This document shows, piece after piece, positions 17,030 to 26,558 of a stretch of 64,000 nt of DNA; the first letter of the stretch is position 1; each line of letters begins with the position of its first letter. The stretch covers positions 1-64,000 of the forward strand of contig NZ_BMOT01000003.1 in NCBI RefSeq assembly GCF_014647215.1. Direction: 5' to 3'. Source of the DNA: Shewanella aestuarii. GTDB taxonomy: Bacteria; Pseudomonadota; Gammaproteobacteria; Enterobacterales; Shewanellaceae. The notes under the pieces were generated by a model. It made no database searches, was not told the origin of the DNA, and saw only the letters and a list, made by a program, of their open reading frames with translations. The position numbers were made by a program, and so were the translations under genes.

Positions 17030-19453
17030 TTAAGGGTAAATAGTAGAAAACTGTATATCCTGGGCGAGCAGTTTTTTTGAGTAACCTAAATCAATTGCTT
17101 TAGTTATGCGTTCACGGGCTACTTGGGGTTGCTGACAGTTTATTGCAATGATTGCAATGTCATAATATAGATAAGGATCTGAGCTGTTTTCTGTATCTAA
17201 ACGGTTTGCCGTCGACAAGGCATTACTGCACTGTGATAGCTCAGATTGATATCGACCAAGCATGGCATGGGTGGTGATATCGTTTGGGTTAATAAGTAAC
17301 TGTTCTACGGTAAGTTTGTGAGCTTTTTTATAGGATTTTCTGGCCATTTTATGTTGGCCTGCAAATTTTTCCGCATCGCCTAAATTCCCCCACAATACTG
17401 GATTAGCAGGTTGTAATTCAGTGGCTTTTTTATAGTTATCGACAGCAAGTTCAAATTGTTGCCTAAAGAAATAGGCGGTGCCGAGGTTCGAATACGTCAT
17501 GGCATTTGGGTTTAAACTTAGCGAATGTTGCCAAGCTTCACTAGCAGCCTCTAACTGATTGTCTAGGTAGAGGGAAGCGCCTAAATTACTAAATCCTAGA
17601 TCGTAATTTGGCTTTAATAAAGTGACTTTGGCATATTGCTCGCTTGCTTGTAGATACTTGCCGCTTGAGAATAAAAAATCGCCGTAACTTTGATAATTTT
17701 TCCAATAGCCAGGTTCTAACTGGACAGCTCTTGCCAATAAAATTTCAGCTTCTGCGGATTGCCCTAGTGCACTCTTGCTCCTAGCTATGCCAACAATTGC
17801 TTGTAAGTTTTTATCATTCAATTTTAATGCTTGTCGATAATAGTCAACCGATGAAACATATTCCCCGCTGATAAGATTAAGATTTCCTAAGGCGACATAG
17901 CCTTCCTCTTTTAAGGCTGTAAGTTGCGTGAGTGAGTAACATACACGTTTAGCCGATTGAAAATGAGAAGGTTCTTTTGAAAGTTCATATTGGTCTAAAT
18001 AGGTTTGGCATAAACCCGCGCTAGCCAAAGAGAAATTTGGGTCATAATTAAGAGAGTTTAAGAAAAATACTTCAGCTTCGTTTCTATTCTCTTTTGTTGG
18101 GATTTGAGATAAGGCATTCTTGCCTTGAATATACTGATCATAGGCTTTGAAATCATTCGTACTAATCACCAATTGGACATTGCCTTCGGTTTCCTCTTGG
18201 TTACCTTCAGCGATCATTGCTAAGGCATTAAACGCTTGTCGGTAAAGTTCTTTTTGCACAAACAATAAATTTTGAGTGTTACCTTTGACAACACTTGACC
18301 AGACTTGCAATGCAGTTTTTGTGTCACTGATATTCAGCATTACCCAAAATTCGTCAAGTTGGTCGACAATTTTTCCGTCAAGTAAATATCTTGCGCCGAG
18401 TTTATGTGCATAATCACTTAATGTACTTGAAACCAGTACTTCATTTACTGCCCGTTCAGAAACTAGATTGAAGTGTTTTTGCTTACTTAAAGCCGCAATA
18501 ATTTCTCCTTGCAAGGTCGATTTAAAATATTCTGGCAAGCTTGTACTGTTATCAAATTGAAAAGGGGTTACAGCAAGTAAATTGTCTTGCACGGGAATGG
18601 TTAAGGTCATTCGGCTCATTGGTGCGGCGGTTGCGGCAATGGCTTGTTCTAATTCAATGGTTTCTATTAGGTGCAACGAAATAAATCCAACCAGTGTCGA
18701 TAACACCCCAATAAATGAAAAATCCACAGCTAGTTGTTTAAAGAAACGTTTTTTTCTAGGGGTATTGTTTTGTTCCTTAAATAAGTTTTTCTTTTCTTTC
18801 AGCTCATGCAACCAAGTGAATAATAAGATGAGAGGAAATCCAATAACCAACATCAGCACAACTAATTTCATCCCCCATTGAGGGACATTAAAAATGGGAA
18901 AAACAATTGCAATAATTTGAATGATTAACCAAGTTATAATCGAGAATGCCGCACTTACTTTGAATAACTTAGAGTTCTTGAGTAAAGCGAATGATAAGTG
19001 CCATTTACTGTCGCTGATTACTGCGGTTGGAACCTGTGCAGTGTACTCTTGTGGTGCCTGGGGAGTTGAAGTAATTGCAGAGCCGTCAAGTCGTGTTACC
19101 GGAGCAATTAAACGATAGCCTCTTTTATTTATAGTTTGAATAAATTCAGGGGACTCTTTGTGGTCATCTAATGCGTGTCTAATTTCGCTAATGATATGAG
19201 TTAAACATTGTCGCTTATTTTTAATCTCTCCCCAGCCAAATATCAGCAGTTTCTGTGTCGATAACAATTGATTTGGTCGACTGCACATGAAAAGTAAGAC
19301 TTCTATCGCTTTTGGGGTCAGATGGCGTTTCTGGCCACTGACAATCACTTCACTATCAATTGGACATACCACTACATTCGCCAACAAAAAACCGCCTAAC
19401 AGATCAGCATTAATAGGGGGGTTATCGCTTTTACGTCTATCTCGATGTTCCAT
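17030..19453 (-). CDS. Membrane-bound winged-helix/TPR regulator (CadC/ToxR-like)
   Basis: About 807 residues. Domains in order, numbered from the upstream TTG: OmpR-type winged helix (28-118, ending INKRGYRLIAP as in CadC), linker, three membrane helices (about 168-190, 198-217, 246-266), a TolB/FlgO-like domain (about 285-410) and tandem TPR repeats (about 425-760). With DNA binding in the cytoplasm and three crossings, the TPR part should lie in the periplasm. This is a one-component membrane transcription factor; signal and targets are unknown. ATG 19453 has AGGA upstream; TTG 19459 is an alternative. Its partner is the cysteine-rich secreted protein just downstream. Confidence 0.8.
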   Translation of the reverse strand: MEHRDRRKSDNPPINADLLGGFLLANVVVCPIDSEVIVSGQKRHLTPKAIEVLLFMCSRPNQLLSTQKLLIFGWGEIKNKRQCLTHIISEIRHALDDHKESPEFIQTINKRGYRLIAPVTRLDGSAITSTPQAPQEYTAQVPTAVISDSKWHLSFALLKNSKLFKVSAAFSIITWLIIQIIAIVFPIFNVPQWGMKLVVLMLVIGFPLILLFTWLHELKEKKNLFKEQNNTPRKKRFFKQLAVDFSFIGVLSTLVGFISLHLIETIELEQAIAATAAPMSRMTLTIPVQDNLLAVTPFQFDNSTSLPEYFKSTLQGEIIAALSKQKHFNLVSERAVNEVLVSSTLSDYAHKLGARYLLDGKIVDQLDEFWVMLNISDTKTALQVWSSVVKGNTQNLLFVQKELYRQAFNALAMIAEGNQEETEGNVQLVISTNDFKAYDQYIQGKNALSQIPTKENRNEAEVFFLNSLNYDPNFSLASAGLCQTYLDQYELSKEPSHFQSAKRVCYSLTQLTALKEEGYVALGNLNLISGEYVSSVDYYRQALKLNDKNLQAIVGIARSKSALGQSAEAEILLARAVQLEPGYWKNYQSYGDFLFSSGKYLQASEQYAKVTLLKPNYDLGFSNLGASLYLDNQLEAASEAWQHSLSLNPNAMTYSNLGTAYFFRQQFELAVDNYKKATELQPANPVLWGNLGDAEKFAGQHKMARKSYKKAHKLTVEQLLINPNDITTHAMLGRYQSELSQCSNALSTANRLDTENSSDPYLYYDIAIIAINCQQPQVARERITKAIDLGYSKKLLAQDIQFSTIYP

Positions 19454-20110
19454 GAACAATCATTCCTAGAGTGACGAATTACAACTAATTGAATAAAAAG
19501 AATTTGTTGAAAAATAGCACTATTGATTTAAAAATAGACCTTTTGCATCAGAATTTAGTCTAGGAGTAATTTGATTAATCCGCAATTTGCCGCGGCCAAT
19601 AATAGAGACGAAAGTGGCATTACCATTCATTCCCAGCGACTTTGGTCATTCCCAACAACTGTAAATGAATAAATGTTTCGCAAGGCAAAGTTTAGGATGG
19701 CTGAGAGTGACTAGCCAACAAAAGCAAATTTAGAGTTTGAACCAAGAATATGGGAGTTCTCAAGTTGAGCCTGAAAGCGATATATTATGTTTCGCTGCAA
19801 GATATTTATTTTTACTGTTAGTGATACCAAAGGCTAAATCGAAAATGCGAAATTTTTGAGCGTAAGCATGGAAGTGAACATCGATGGCTGGAGTGCCATC
19901 CTAGAGCTTTTATGGGCGTACTTGCAGTGTTTCACTACTGTGTAAGGTTGTTATTTACAGCCTTGGTATATTTTAAACATCACTTCTACAGGAAATTAAT
20001 TAGAGTGAATTACATCGCTTATTGATACAAGCCAATACAAATAATCTATTGAGCGTGATGGTGGATATCTCTATTGGAACTCATGGCTCGTAGGTGATGC
20101 TTTTAAATCA
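19454..20110. other. Long intergenic region without recognisable genes
   Basis: About 650 bp with no supported coding frame on either strand. It contains one small hairpin (GATGGC/GCCATC, 19883-19900). It should include the promoter of the wHTH/TPR regulator near its left end. No mobile-element terminal repeats or tRNA-like sequence was seen. Confidence 0.4.
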
Positions 20111-20136
20111 AAAACGGCGCAATAAGCGCCGTTTTT
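20111..20136 (-). terminator. Terminator of lipA
   Basis: 10-bp stem AAAACGGCGC/GCGCCGTTTT around AATAA; on the minus strand it is followed by a T-rich run, about 20 nt after the lipA stop. Confidence 0.8.
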
Positions 20137-20157
20137 ATTCAAAACCACAGCAAGAAG

Positions 20158-21123
20158 TTATTTCACTTCTTTACCCTGAGCTTGTAAATCTGCATGGTAA
20201 CTTGAACGAACAAGCGGGCCACAGGCTGCGTGGGTAAAGCCAATTTCATCAGCCAAAGCTTTAAGTTCATCAAACTCAGCTGGTGGCACGTAACGTTCAA
20301 CCGGTAAATGGAATTTACTTGGCTGTAAATATTGACCTAATGTCAGCATTTCAACGTTATGAGCACGTAAGTCACGCAATACTTCTGCGATTTCTTCGTT
20401 GGTTTCACCTAAGCCCATCATCAAACCTGATTTGGTCGGTACATCTGGATGACGTTCTTTAAACTTTTTCAACAGGTCTAGCGACCATTGATAGTTAGCA
20501 CCTGGGCGCGCTTTACGATAGTGTTTTGGCGCTGTTTCAAGATTGTGGTTAAACACATCTGGTGGCTCAGTGGCTAAGATGTCTAATGCTGCATCAATAC
20601 GACCACGGAAATCAGGTACTAAAATCTCGATTTTGATCTCTGGATTGAGAATACGAATTTCACGGATACAATCGGCAAAATGCTGTGCGCCGCCATCCCG
20701 TAAATCATCACGGTCAACCGAGGTGATAACTACGTATTTAAGCTTCATATCCGCAATGGTTTGGGCCAGTTTTTTAGGCTCTTCCGCATCAGGCTGTAAT
20801 GGGCGTCCATGGGCAACGTCACAAAATGGGCAACGACGGGTACAAATCGCGCCAAGGATCATGAAGGTGGCTGTACCGTGGTTGAAACATTCAGCAAGGT
20901 TAGGGCATGAGGCCTCTTCACACACTGAATGCAGACCGTTCTTACGTAACGCTGATTTAATATCAAGAATACGCTGGTTAGAAGCGGGCAGTTTTACACG
21001 TAACCAATCAGGCTTGCGCAACATGGTTTCGCGCTCTGAGGGTACAATTTTGATAGGAATGCGTGAAACTTTATCGGCGTCACGTAGTTTAACTCCCGGT
21101 TGTAATCTTTCAGGCCTATTCAT
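20158..21123 (-). CDS. lipA: Lipoyl synthase
   Basis: Radical-SAM enzyme that inserts two sulfurs into protein-bound octanoyl chains to make lipoyl groups for 2-oxoacid dehydrogenases and the glycine cleavage system. Two iron-sulfur clusters are visible: auxiliary C68-C73-C79 ([12 protein letters not shown]) and radical-SAM C94-C98-C101 (CTRRCPFC). Length 321 matches E. coli LipA. Its ATG overlaps the lipB stop by one base (TAATG), so translation is coupled. Confidence 0.97.
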   Translation of the reverse strand: MNRPERLQPGVKLRDADKVSRIPIKIVPSERETMLRKPDWLRVKLPASNQRILDIKSALRKNGLHSVCEEASCPNLAECFNHGTATFMILGAICTRRCPFCDVAHGRPLQPDAEEPKKLAQTIADMKLKYVVITSVDRDDLRDGGAQHFADCIREIRILNPEIKIEILVPDFRGRIDAALDILATEPPDVFNHNLETAPKHYRKARPGANYQWSLDLLKKFKERHPDVPTKSGLMMGLGETNEEIAEVLRDLRAHNVEMLTLGQYLQPSKFHLPVERYVPPAEFDELKALADEIGFTHAACGPLVRSSYHADLQAQGKEVK

Positions 21124-21806
21124 TATTTTGCTAATCCTTGATGATGTACAAGTTGTTGATAGCCCATAACCTGGCTAAATGTTTGAATGAGTTTGTCGCC
21201 AGCTTCTTTAACGTTTTGCGGACCGCCAAGTGCTTTACATTGCACCATTTCAAGTCCGGCATACCCACACGGGTTAATGCGCTGAAATGGCGCTAAATCC
21301 ATGTCGACGTTTAATGCTAAACCGTGGAATGAACAGCCTTTTCGAATACGTAAGCCTAATGAGGCCACTTTTCGCTCTTGCACATATACGCCTGGCGCAT
21401 CAGCTTTGGCATAAGCTTCAACATCGTATTGGGCTAGCATATCGACAATACTTTGCTCGATGTTATTGACTAGCTGTCTAACACCCATTTTATTACGTTT
21501 TATGTCAATAAGTGGATAAACCACTAATTGCCCTGGGCCGTGATAGGTGACTTGCCCACCGCGATCAACCTGAATAACCGGGATCTCACCAGGGTTTAGA
21601 ATATGCTCACTTTTACCCGCTTGACCTTGGGTAAACACTGGCGGGTGTTCAACAACCCAAAGTTCATCTTGGCTGTCGCTATCACGCGTGTCTGTGTATG
21701 TCTGCATGGCATGCCAAACAGACTCGTAGTCTTGCATGCCAAGGTGGCGAATGTGCAATGTTGAAGCTGACAAGGGCAACGTCTCCCCAAAGGTTGGACT
21801 GTTCAA
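21123..21806 (-). CDS. lipB: Octanoyltransferase
   Basis: Transfers octanoyl from acyl carrier protein to lipoyl domains, the step before LipA. The family signature [17 protein letters not shown] spans residues 82-98; the catalytic pair is K146 ([10 protein letters not shown]) and C180 (INPCGYAGL). 227 residues. Order ybeD-lipB-lipA is as in E. coli. Confidence 0.96.
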   Translation of the reverse strand: MNSPTFGETLPLSASTLHIRHLGMQDYESVWHAMQTYTDTRDSDSQDELWVVEHPPVFTQGQAGKSEHILNPGEIPVIQVDRGGQVTYHGPGQLVVYPLIDIKRNKMGVRQLVNNIEQSIVDMLAQYDVEAYAKADAPGVYVQERKVASLGLRIRKGCSFHGLALNVDMDLAPFQRINPCGYAGLEMVQCKALGGPQNVKEAGDKLIQTFSQVMGYQQLVHHQGLAK

Positions 21807-21872
21807 GCACGACTTAAATAATTCCCGAGTATTATACTCAAGTTTTATCTATTTAACGTACTTTTTTAACCA

Positions 21873-22139
21873 TTAGAGAACGCGTTTTACGCCTTCGATG
21901 GCGGCAAGATCAATATACGCTTTTTCGATATGTTCTTTGCTGGTGACGGTAATGCGGATTGTCACTGAGTAGTAACTACCTTTGCTGGATGCTTTTACTG
22001 TTGGTACATAGTCGCCTGGTGCTAATTGCTGGGCAACAGCAACAACGCGATCTGCTAAAGTATCATCGGCATCGCCGATCACTTTGAACGGACAAGCATT
22101 AGGGAAAGTCATGACTTCATCAAAAGTGGTATTTAACAT
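21873..22139 (-). CDS. ybeD: DUF493 family protein YbeD
   Basis: Small cytoplasmic protein (88 residues) of the DUF493/YbeD family with an ACT-like alpha/beta fold. Diagnostic segments are [11 protein letters not shown] and [15 protein letters not shown]. Molecular role is not established; its conserved place between dacA and lipB suggests a link to lipoylation or the cell wall. The ATG at 22139 is supported by homology of the N-terminus. Confidence 0.92.
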   Translation of the reverse strand: MLNTTFDEVMTFPNACPFKVIGDADDTLADRVVAVAQQLAPGDYVPTVKASSKGSYYSVTIRITVTSKEHIEKAYIDLAAIEGVKRVL

Positions 22140-22220
22140 CGGATTACTCTTTGGTGATTGTTAACACTAAATATGGTGGCAATTATACCTGATTCAAGTG
22201 CATTGTGATCTGAAATAATA

Positions 22221-22243
22221 AAGCCGCTATGTAAGCGGCTTTA
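22221..22243 (-). terminator. Terminator of dacA
   Basis: 8-bp stem AAGCCGCT/AGCGGCTT around a 5-nt loop; on the minus strand followed by TTATTATTT, about 30 nt after the dacA stop. Confidence 0.7.
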
Positions 22244-22272
22244 ATGCATTGATTTAAATCAAAATATTATAG

Positions 22273-23487
22273 TTACTCAAACCAGCTGGCAAACATCTGT
22301 TTGAAGTAATCCATAAGTTTGCTTATCCAGCTGCCTTCTTCTACGGCATTTAGCGTGACAAGCGGGAATTGAGCAATGTCTTTGCCGTCAAGTTGGAAGA
22401 ACACACGACCCACAGTTTCGCCTTTTTCCAGTGGCGCGGTGAGTGGTTTGGTTAACTCAAAATTTGCTTGTAAATCTTTTGCTTTACCACGGCTGATGGT
22501 AATTGGGGTGTCAGTCATCACACCAAGGTCTACGTTATCAACGTCGCCGTACCAAATTTTTTGGCTAACAAAAGTATCACCGGCTTTATAAGGCGTGATC
22601 GTTTCAAAAAAGCGGAAACCATAGTTAAGCAGCTTTTTACTTTCGGCTTTTCGAGCAGACTCACTGCTGGTGCCCATCACAACAGTGACCAAGCGCATAC
22701 CTTCATCGTTTGTTGCTGATGACACTAAGTTATAACCAGCGCCCGAAGTATGGCCGGTTTTAATGCCGTCAACTTTTAGGCTGTTGTCCCATAATAAACC
22801 GTTACGGTTATATTGGGTGATACCATTGAAGGTAAAAGATTTTTCTGAATAGACACGATATTCTTCGGGCACATCACGGATAAGTGCCGCACCTAAAATT
22901 GCCATGTCATAAGCGGTTGTTTTGTGATTGTCAGAATCTAAACCGTGGGAGTTTTCAAAGTAGCTGTTATTCATGCCTAATTGCTTGGCCCAAGAGTTCA
23001 TTAAATCAACGAACGCGCCTTCTGTGCCAGCGATGTGTTCAGCCATAGCCACACAAGCATCATTACCTGATTGAATAATAATACCGCGATTCAAGTCAGC
23101 AACTTTTACCGTTTTACCGACTTCAATAAACATTTTTGAAGAGTCAGGGAAGTTTTTTGACCAAGCATTCTGAGTGATAAGCACATCGTCATCTAATGAG
23201 ATGTTGCCCACTTTCACTTCGTGCCCAATCACATAACTGGTTAACATTTTGGTTAAGCTGGCAGGGTTTAAGCTGTCGTATGCATTTTGTTCGGCGATCA
23301 CTTTGCCTGAATAATAGTCCATAAGTACGTAAGATTTGGCTGCAACACTAGGTGCATCCGGGGTTACCATTGGGGCACGATTAGGTGTTGGGCGTGCATC
23401 GGGCTGCGGTGTGTTAGCTAAAGAACTAAACGACACAAAAGAAAGCAGCAGGGCGGTAGCGATTGGGGCTTTGGCAATATTCATCAT
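22273..23487 (-). CDS. dacA: D-alanyl-D-alanine carboxypeptidase (PBP5/6 family)
   Basis: Trims the terminal D-Ala from peptidoglycan pentapeptides in the periplasm. Signal peptide about 1-24. Penicillin-binding motifs S77-L-T-K80, S140-G-N142 and K243-T-G245 are intact. The C-terminus (ISKLMDYFKQMFASWFE) is an amphipathic membrane-anchor helix typical of PBP5. Length 404. Two adjacent ATG codons (23487, 23484) are possible starts. Followed by its own terminator. Confidence 0.95.
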   Translation of the reverse strand: MMNIAKAPIATALLLSFVSFSSLANTPQPDARPTPNRAPMVTPDAPSVAAKSYVLMDYYSGKVIAEQNAYDSLNPASLTKMLTSYVIGHEVKVGNISLDDDVLITQNAWSKNFPDSSKMFIEVGKTVKVADLNRGIIIQSGNDACVAMAEHIAGTEGAFVDLMNSWAKQLGMNNSYFENSHGLDSDNHKTTAYDMAILGAALIRDVPEEYRVYSEKSFTFNGITQYNRNGLLWDNSLKVDGIKTGHTSGAGYNLVSSATNDEGMRLVTVVMGTSSESARKAESKKLLNYGFRFFETITPYKAGDTFVSQKIWYGDVDNVDLGVMTDTPITISRGKAKDLQANFELTKPLTAPLEKGETVGRVFFQLDGKDIAQFPLVTLNAVEEGSWISKLMDYFKQMFASWFE

Positions 23488-23608
23488 GAAATTAGCAAGT
23501 CTCTATTTAATTCGAAGATAAGACAATAAGAAATCGATTATAACATTAGTCACATCATTAATAGGCAATGAAATCTCATTAAGGTTCATTCATTACCTAA
23601 AAAAATGC

Positions 23609-24439
23609 TTAGGGTACAATAAAACTCTGCGGATATCCGCTACTATGCAGGTTATCTAATAGTTTATTGGTTAAGTATATTTTCCCAATAGGGCCTAACT
23701 GAATTCGGTGTAAGCCATTGCCAGAGACAATACGTGACGATACACCGTATTTACGTTCAAGTTCTTTGGCTAAGGTGTTTATTTTTAACTTGTCTTGAGA
23801 GGCGACTACCTGAATGTAGTGGTTTTCTACATCGGTCACGTCATTAATTGCACGTTGCTCATTCGATTCAACGTGGATCACCTCTAAGTGCACTTTCGCT
23901 GTCCCTTTTCCTAACATGCCAAGATGGTATGCACCAGCATAAGATAAATCAATGACACGGCCATGGTGAAAGGGGCCACGATCGTTGACCCTAACAATAA
24001 TTTGCTTATTGTTTTCAAGGTTGGTGACTTTCACGTAACTGGGTAACGGTAAGTTTTTATGGGCCGCTGACATGGTGTACATGTCATAGGTCTCACCATT
24101 TGAGGTTAAATGACCATGAAACTTTGCTCCATACCATGATGCATGGCCCGTTTCGGTAAAACCTTTTCCTGTTGATAATACCTTGTAGCTTTTTCCCAGC
24201 ACAGTGTAATTACGGTTACCTTGGCGGCTGTAATGTTCAAATTTAGGCACGGCATTTTGCACTTTGCTTACATCGGGGGCGTTATCTGGATAACGATCAT
24301 CAGCCATGTGATAACGTCCAAACTGGCTTTTCGGCTTATGAGCTGTTTTCTTATGACTGGTTTCCGGCTGTGAGGAACAAGCCGTGATAAGCATAATCAA
24401 AATTAAGCTAATGGCACTGAAGAATATTTTATTTTGCAT
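23609..24439 (-). CDS. rlpA: Septal-ring lipoprotein RlpA (lytic transglycosylase)
   Basis: Outer-membrane lipoprotein; in Pseudomonas, RlpA is a lytic transglycosylase acting on stem-less glycan at septa. Lipobox LITAC with lipidated C21; double-psi beta-barrel domain (about 96-190; GHASWYG, VNDRGPF); SPOR-like C-terminal domain (about 206-276) for binding denuded glycan. 276 residues. The 5' end overlaps the mltB 3' end by 11 bp, so it is coupled to the elongation genes. Confidence 0.93.
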   Translation of the reverse strand: MQNKIFFSAISLILIMLITACSSQPETSHKKTAHKPKSQFGRYHMADDRYPDNAPDVSKVQNAVPKFEHYSRQGNRNYTVLGKSYKVLSTGKGFTETGHASWYGAKFHGHLTSNGETYDMYTMSAAHKNLPLPSYVKVTNLENNKQIIVRVNDRGPFHHGRVIDLSYAGAYHLGMLGKGTAKVHLEVIHVESNEQRAINDVTDVENHYIQVVASQDKLKINTLAKELERKYGVSSRIVSGNGLHRIQLGPIGKIYLTNKLLDNLHSSGYPQSFIVP

Positions 24440-25424
24440 TGTATTGGGCTTTTAATTGCTCACTAAATTGATAAACGGCCATCGCATATAACGGGCTGCG
24501 GTTGTATCGGGTAATCACGTAAAAATTATTCAACCCTAGCCAGTATTCGTCAGCATTAGGTTGCTCTAATTTTACCAGCATAGCCTTTTGTGACACATCA
24601 ATATCTTTTGCCGACGCGAGACTGAGGTTAGTCGATAAAATATCAGAAGCTTTGTAATGTAATCTTTCGTTAGTCCACACTTTGGCTTTGGGCGCTTTAT
24701 TGGCTTTGTTTCTTAAGGGGAGCACCACTGGCTCATTTCTTTGCCAACCATGTTGATGAAAATAATTCGCCACACTGCCAATCGCATCCGCTTTACTGGT
24801 GAGTAAGTCACGGCGTCCATCACCACTAAAGTCGACCGAGTAATGACGGTAACTTGATGGAATAAACTGACCATAACCCATAGCGCCGGCATAAGAGCCT
24901 TTCAAGGTATCATTATCGAGTTGCTCTTCTTTTATCAATGACATTAAATTGCCATATTCACTTCTAAAAAAGGTGGCGCGCGGTGCGTAATAAAAACCTA
25001 GGGTATATAGGGCATCCTGAACACGGTAGTTACCCATGTAACCGCCGTAAAAGGTTTCAATGCCAATAATGGCGACGATGATTTGTGGGTCGACATTAAA
25101 TTTATCGGCGGCTTTCGCTATGGTGTCAGCATTTTCATGCCAAAACTCTAAGCCTTTGGCTAAACGTTTTTCAGTTAAAAATATTGGATAATACTGATGC
25201 CAAGGTTTGGCTTCCCAAGGCTTGGTGATTGCGTCAATAACTTCTTGGGTATAAGTCGATTGGTTTAAAAATGCTTCGACTTCCTGCAGGCTAAAACCTT
25301 GCTTAATCTGGTCTGCCATAAATTGTTTTTTCAATGCATCAACATCTGTGCTGGCTGAGGCGGTGCCGATGTGAGCTGAAACAATTAACGCGACGGTACT
25401 AAAAAAGCGGGTTGATAATTTCAT
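24429..25424 (-). CDS. mltB: Lytic murein transglycosylase B
   Basis: Cleaves the MurNAc-GlcNAc bond in peptidoglycan. The catalytic Glu is E123 in IIGIETFYGG, and the GSYAGAMGYGQFIPSSYR segment is family-typical. ATG 25424 has AGGA upstream; the TTG at 25427 is not needed. The N-terminus is a simple signal peptide (about 1-25, ending TASA) without a lipobox cysteine, so the enzyme is probably soluble in the periplasm, unlike lipoprotein MltB of E. coli. Nine bases separate it from rodA. Confidence 0.93.
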   Translation of the reverse strand: MKLSTRFFSTVALIVSAHIGTASASTDVDALKKQFMADQIKQGFSLQEVEAFLNQSTYTQEVIDAITKPWEAKPWHQYYPIFLTEKRLAKGLEFWHENADTIAKAADKFNVDPQIIVAIIGIETFYGGYMGNYRVQDALYTLGFYYAPRATFFRSEYGNLMSLIKEEQLDNDTLKGSYAGAMGYGQFIPSSYRHYSVDFSGDGRRDLLTSKADAIGSVANYFHQHGWQRNEPVVLPLRNKANKAPKAKVWTNERLHYKASDILSTNLSLASAKDIDVSQKAMLVKLEQPNADEYWLGLNNFYVITRYNRSPLYAMAVYQFSEQLKAQYNAK

Positions 25425-25433
25425 CAATGAATC

Positions 25434-26558
25434 CTATCGATCTATAAATCGTCTATGAGTTTGAATGCTCATCAAAATGCCGAAGCCTGTCATGAGTGTC
25501 ATCATTGACGTTCCCCCATAACTGATCAGGGGTAACGGCACGCCAACCACAGGCAATATACCCGAAACCATGCCAATGTTAACGAAGATATACACAAAAA
25601 ATGTCAATGTAATACTGCCAGCAAGCAGACGAGCAAAGCTGGTCTGTGCGCGGGAAGCAATAATGAGTCCGCGTCCGATAATATACAGATATATGGTTAA
25701 TAGAAATAAGCTGCCGATTAAGCCAAACTCTTCACCGATAACTGCAAAGATAAAATCTGTGTGTCTTTCTGGTAAAAACTCAAGCTGAGATTGAGTACCA
25801 TCTAACCAACCTTTACCCCAAACACCACCAGAACCGATAGCAATTTTTGATTGGATAATATGATAACCCGCACCCAAGGGGTCTTTTTCTGGGTCAAATA
25901 ATGTCAGTACGCGGGTACGTTGATAGTCGTGCATTAAAAAGAACCATAGAATAGGCAAGAAAATTAACCCTGCTATGACTATGCCACCGACAATCAGCCA
26001 GCTCATTCCAGACAAAAACAGCACAAATACCCCAGATGCCGCCACTAAAATCGATGTGCCTAAGTCTGGTTGCTTGGCTATCAGTAGAGTCGGTATTAAT
26101 AAAATGACTGCGCCGCCAGCGAGATAGCGCTTTTTGGGCGGTAGGGGGAATTTACTGATGTACCAAGCCATCATAATGGGGAAGGCCAGTTTCATTAACT
26201 CTGACGGCTGAAACTCCATAAAACCAAGATTTAACCAACGCTGCGCCCCTTTATTGATGGTGCCAAAAAAGTGCACCCCAAGCAGTAAAATAATTCCAGC
26301 AATATAAATAGGTAATGCCCAGCGCTTAAGTACTTCAGGGTTGATTTGTGCAACGGAAAACATGATCACTAATGACAAACCAATACGGGTTAATTGGCGC
26401 TCCATCATGGCAACGCTTTCGCCACTGGCGGAGTAAATGACAAATAAGCCAAAGGCCATTAATATCAAAATACCCGATAACAAGGGTAAATCTATGTGCA
26501 GTCTTTGCCAGATATTTTTTTTCTGATGATGCGAATTACTATGCATTTGGTTATTCAT
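25434..26558 (-). CDS. rodA: Peptidoglycan glycosyltransferase RodA
   Basis: SEDS-family polymerase of the elongasome that polymerises lipid II together with PBP2. 374 residues with about ten membrane helices after a His-rich N-terminal tail; family segments include QPDLGTS and the C-terminal [12 protein letters not shown] 26558 overlaps the mrdA 3' end by 8 bp, giving tight coupling with its partner PBP2. Confidence 0.95.
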   Translation of the reverse strand: MNNQMHSNSHHQKKNIWQRLHIDLPLLSGILILMAFGLFVIYSASGESVAMMERQLTRIGLSLVIMFSVAQINPEVLKRWALPIYIAGIILLLGVHFFGTINKGAQRWLNLGFMEFQPSELMKLAFPIMMAWYISKFPLPPKKRYLAGGAVILLIPTLLIAKQPDLGTSILVAASGVFVLFLSGMSWLIVGGIVIAGLIFLPILWFFLMHDYQRTRVLTLFDPEKDPLGAGYHIIQSKIAIGSGGVWGKGWLDGTQSQLEFLPERHTDFIFAVIGEEFGLIGSLFLLTIYLYIIGRGLIIASRAQTSFARLLAGSITLTFFVYIFVNIGMVSGILPVVGVPLPLISYGGTSMMTLMTGFGILMSIQTHRRFIDR

